From Pyricularia pennisetigena (lineage: Eukaryota > Ascomycota > Sordariomycetes > Magnaporthales > Pyriculariaceae): a stretch of 18,451 nt of DNA. The notes beneath the pieces were generated by a model. That model had not been told where the DNA came from and ran no database searches. It saw only the letters and a program-made list of their open reading frames with translations. Positions 17,066-18,451 of the stretch are shown in pieces; position 1 is the first letter of the stretch; each line of letters begins with the position of its first letter. The position numbers were made by a program, and so were the translations under genes. The stretch covers positions 1 through 18,451 of the forward strand of contig NW_021940944.1 of NCBI RefSeq assembly GCF_004337985.1. Direction: 5' to 3'.

Positions 17066-18451
17066 GACGACCGGCGCCCGGAGGGCGAAAATTCTTCAGC
17101 TGTTAAGCTTATTGGTGTGTTTGGGTGTGAATCGCTAACAAAGGTGGGTCTGACCCATGAATGGTGGAGGACCTTGAGCTATAACACTACAAATCGTTAT
17201 ACATACGACTCACCCTATCAAATGGCTTTTGGGTTAGGTCCCAGTAAATACTTAGGGATTGGCAATACCAATAAGGCAGGAGTTGGGAATGAGAGGAGAA
17301 TTAGGCGATAATTTTGACCGTTATAGTAAATACAGGTAAACACAGGGGAGGGAAGGGAAGGGAAGGGAGCTTTTCCGTCCTACGCGTACAACGTATTGCC
17401 TCAGGCATGTTTGATAGGCTGAGCCTGCCAAGGGGTGTTCCTGTACCTATTCGTCCACGCCTAATTAGGTTCCGCGAAAAAAGGTCCAAATTTGGTCTTT
17501 GGTGATCTCTGTGATAACAACCTTGTTGCTTCTGGTTGATGTTGGTGATGTGCAAAAATAACCCATTCGGCATTTTTACAGGGATACAAGGTGCATTTTA
17601 CATAACTCCTAACCAATGGGCGAACCTATTATTTTTCAGATGAACCACATCCGCGGCTGCAGAATCGAATTGTGACATCGGTGGCCGACCTAGTGTGGAG
17701 CAAACAGCCGACTTTTAAATAAATAATGTACGTCCCACATTTTGTCCTTTCCTCTTTCGCAAGCGGTCTAGGCACAACGCCTAGTGTTTTGGCCCCGTTA
17801 TCTTTTTGCAACAATCCCCGTCACGTCGAAGAAAGGTGGGAACGCAAGGATCGCAACGTCTTTTTGTTGGTCCCAAGCCTTTCGGTTCTTATCACCAACT
17901 TTGCAACGTTTAATCCCCTGCGGCAAAGTAGCATTTGGACGGATATCAGCCACAACTCCACTTTTTCGAACCATGTCACCAACACTTCTTTTCCTGCCCA
18001 ACACGGTAACTGCTTCGGCATAACCGTATAAGATTTGTACTGCGTCACCAATTTCACGCCAACCCCGAGGCTCTGGGCCGGATGCCCATCGCCGGCATTA
18101 AGATAGCACCAGTTCAACCTCATCACAGAGACGAAAAGACGTCCAGGGTTGTGATTTTACAACATCACTCGCTGCACCTATTTACATCACATCACCAACA
18201 TCTTGTCCCTGTTCTGGTCACGCATAAGCAAAAATTTGCATTAAATCGTCAACATGCTTAACGTATGGAGAGGTTGCAATGTGACGCCCCAGCATTCCGC
18301 TAACGGTAAAATCCTGGGGCTGTAAATCCCATATGGTGCTGAACGCGTACACGTTCCGCGCAATATGTCAAGGGTCTAGAGGATTATCAAATTCTTTCAT
18401 CTGCCCTACGGAGCGCATGGCGGTCTAGGTGTCTTGAGCCTTTCTGCCTAT
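17066..18451. other. Right end: LINE 5' flank and unassigned DNA
   Basis: The first 50 or so bases are probably LINE 5' UTR. A GGGAA pentanucleotide run of about four units lies at 17346-17368. Several open frames exist on both strands (plus 17117-17311, plus 17726-18031, minus 17821-18126) without known motifs. I found no tRNA, no terminal repeats and no match to other parts of the window. Confidence 0.4.
17798..18090 (-). other. Minus-strand open frame, possible eroded gene, unrecognised
   Basis: A frame of about 95 codons reads GWREIGDAVQILYGYAEAV, then GRKRSVGDMVRKSGVVADI, KRCKVGDKNRKAWDQQKD and VAILAFPPFFDVTGIVAKR to a TAA at 17798-17800. Its residue usage is more protein-like than the overlapping frames. 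An x-G-D triplet recurs three times at 24-29 residue spacing. I know no family with this pattern. It may be a fragment of a host gene; a chance open frame cannot be excluded. Confidence 0.22.

Noticed and set aside
17346..17368. GGGAA run as a regulatory or structural element
   Set aside because: Four short units of a simple repeat with no gene context.

Overview
This looks like a transposon-rich, gene-poor stretch of a filamentous ascomycete (Pezizomycotina) genome. Three things support that: short introns with GTAAGT/GTATGA-type donors, CTAAC/CTGAC branch points and AG acceptors; Tad1-like LINE fragments with triplet (TAC)n tails and a Fot1/pogo-like transposase; and several protein families that I recognise as fungal (DUF4470 C-terminus, DUF7924 N-terminus, a C2H2 protein with a conserved C-terminal domain, and a coiled-coil/nuclease-like/kinase family). 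I cannot name the species.

Layout. 1-492: 3' end of a LINE (end of ORF2, structured 3' UTR, TAC tail). Its tail runs straight into an exon of a DUF4470-type gene, whose remaining three exons end at 1215. 1694-2215: broken short-chain dehydrogenase. 2227-3349: degenerate pogo-like transposase (minus), joined in frame to an unrecognised C-terminal stretch. 4261-5275: intact-looking two-exon C2H2 zinc-finger gene, the best candidate for a working host gene. About 5545-6683: 5'-truncated LINE with RNase H and a zinc motif. 6684-7900: first copy of a 1.2-kb direct repeat holding the 3' part of a kinase gene; an ambiguous base (N, 7903) sits three bases past the point where homology ends. 8819-9282: first exons of a DUF7924-type gene. 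9338-10546: second copy of the repeat, which here is the 3' part of a long gene (12463 to 9947, minus) encoding coiled coil, PD-(D/E)XK nuclease-like and kinase-like domains, broken only by one in-frame TGA. 12809-14126: short dispersed and tandem repeats, a tRNA-like A-box/B-box piece and a second LINE 3' UTR. 14538-17065: 5' half of another LINE (minus), with an intact ORF1 and an ORF2 endonuclease spread over three frames. 17066-18451: nothing I can identify.

These parts do not form one pathway. The coherent story is a region worn down by insertions: host genes are cut by retrotransposons, and a multi-domain gene of the nuclease-kinase type, resembling Crinkler-like effector or genome-conflict proteins, has been partly duplicated. 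That gene and its duplication are the most interesting content. Its role is inferred from domains and setting only.
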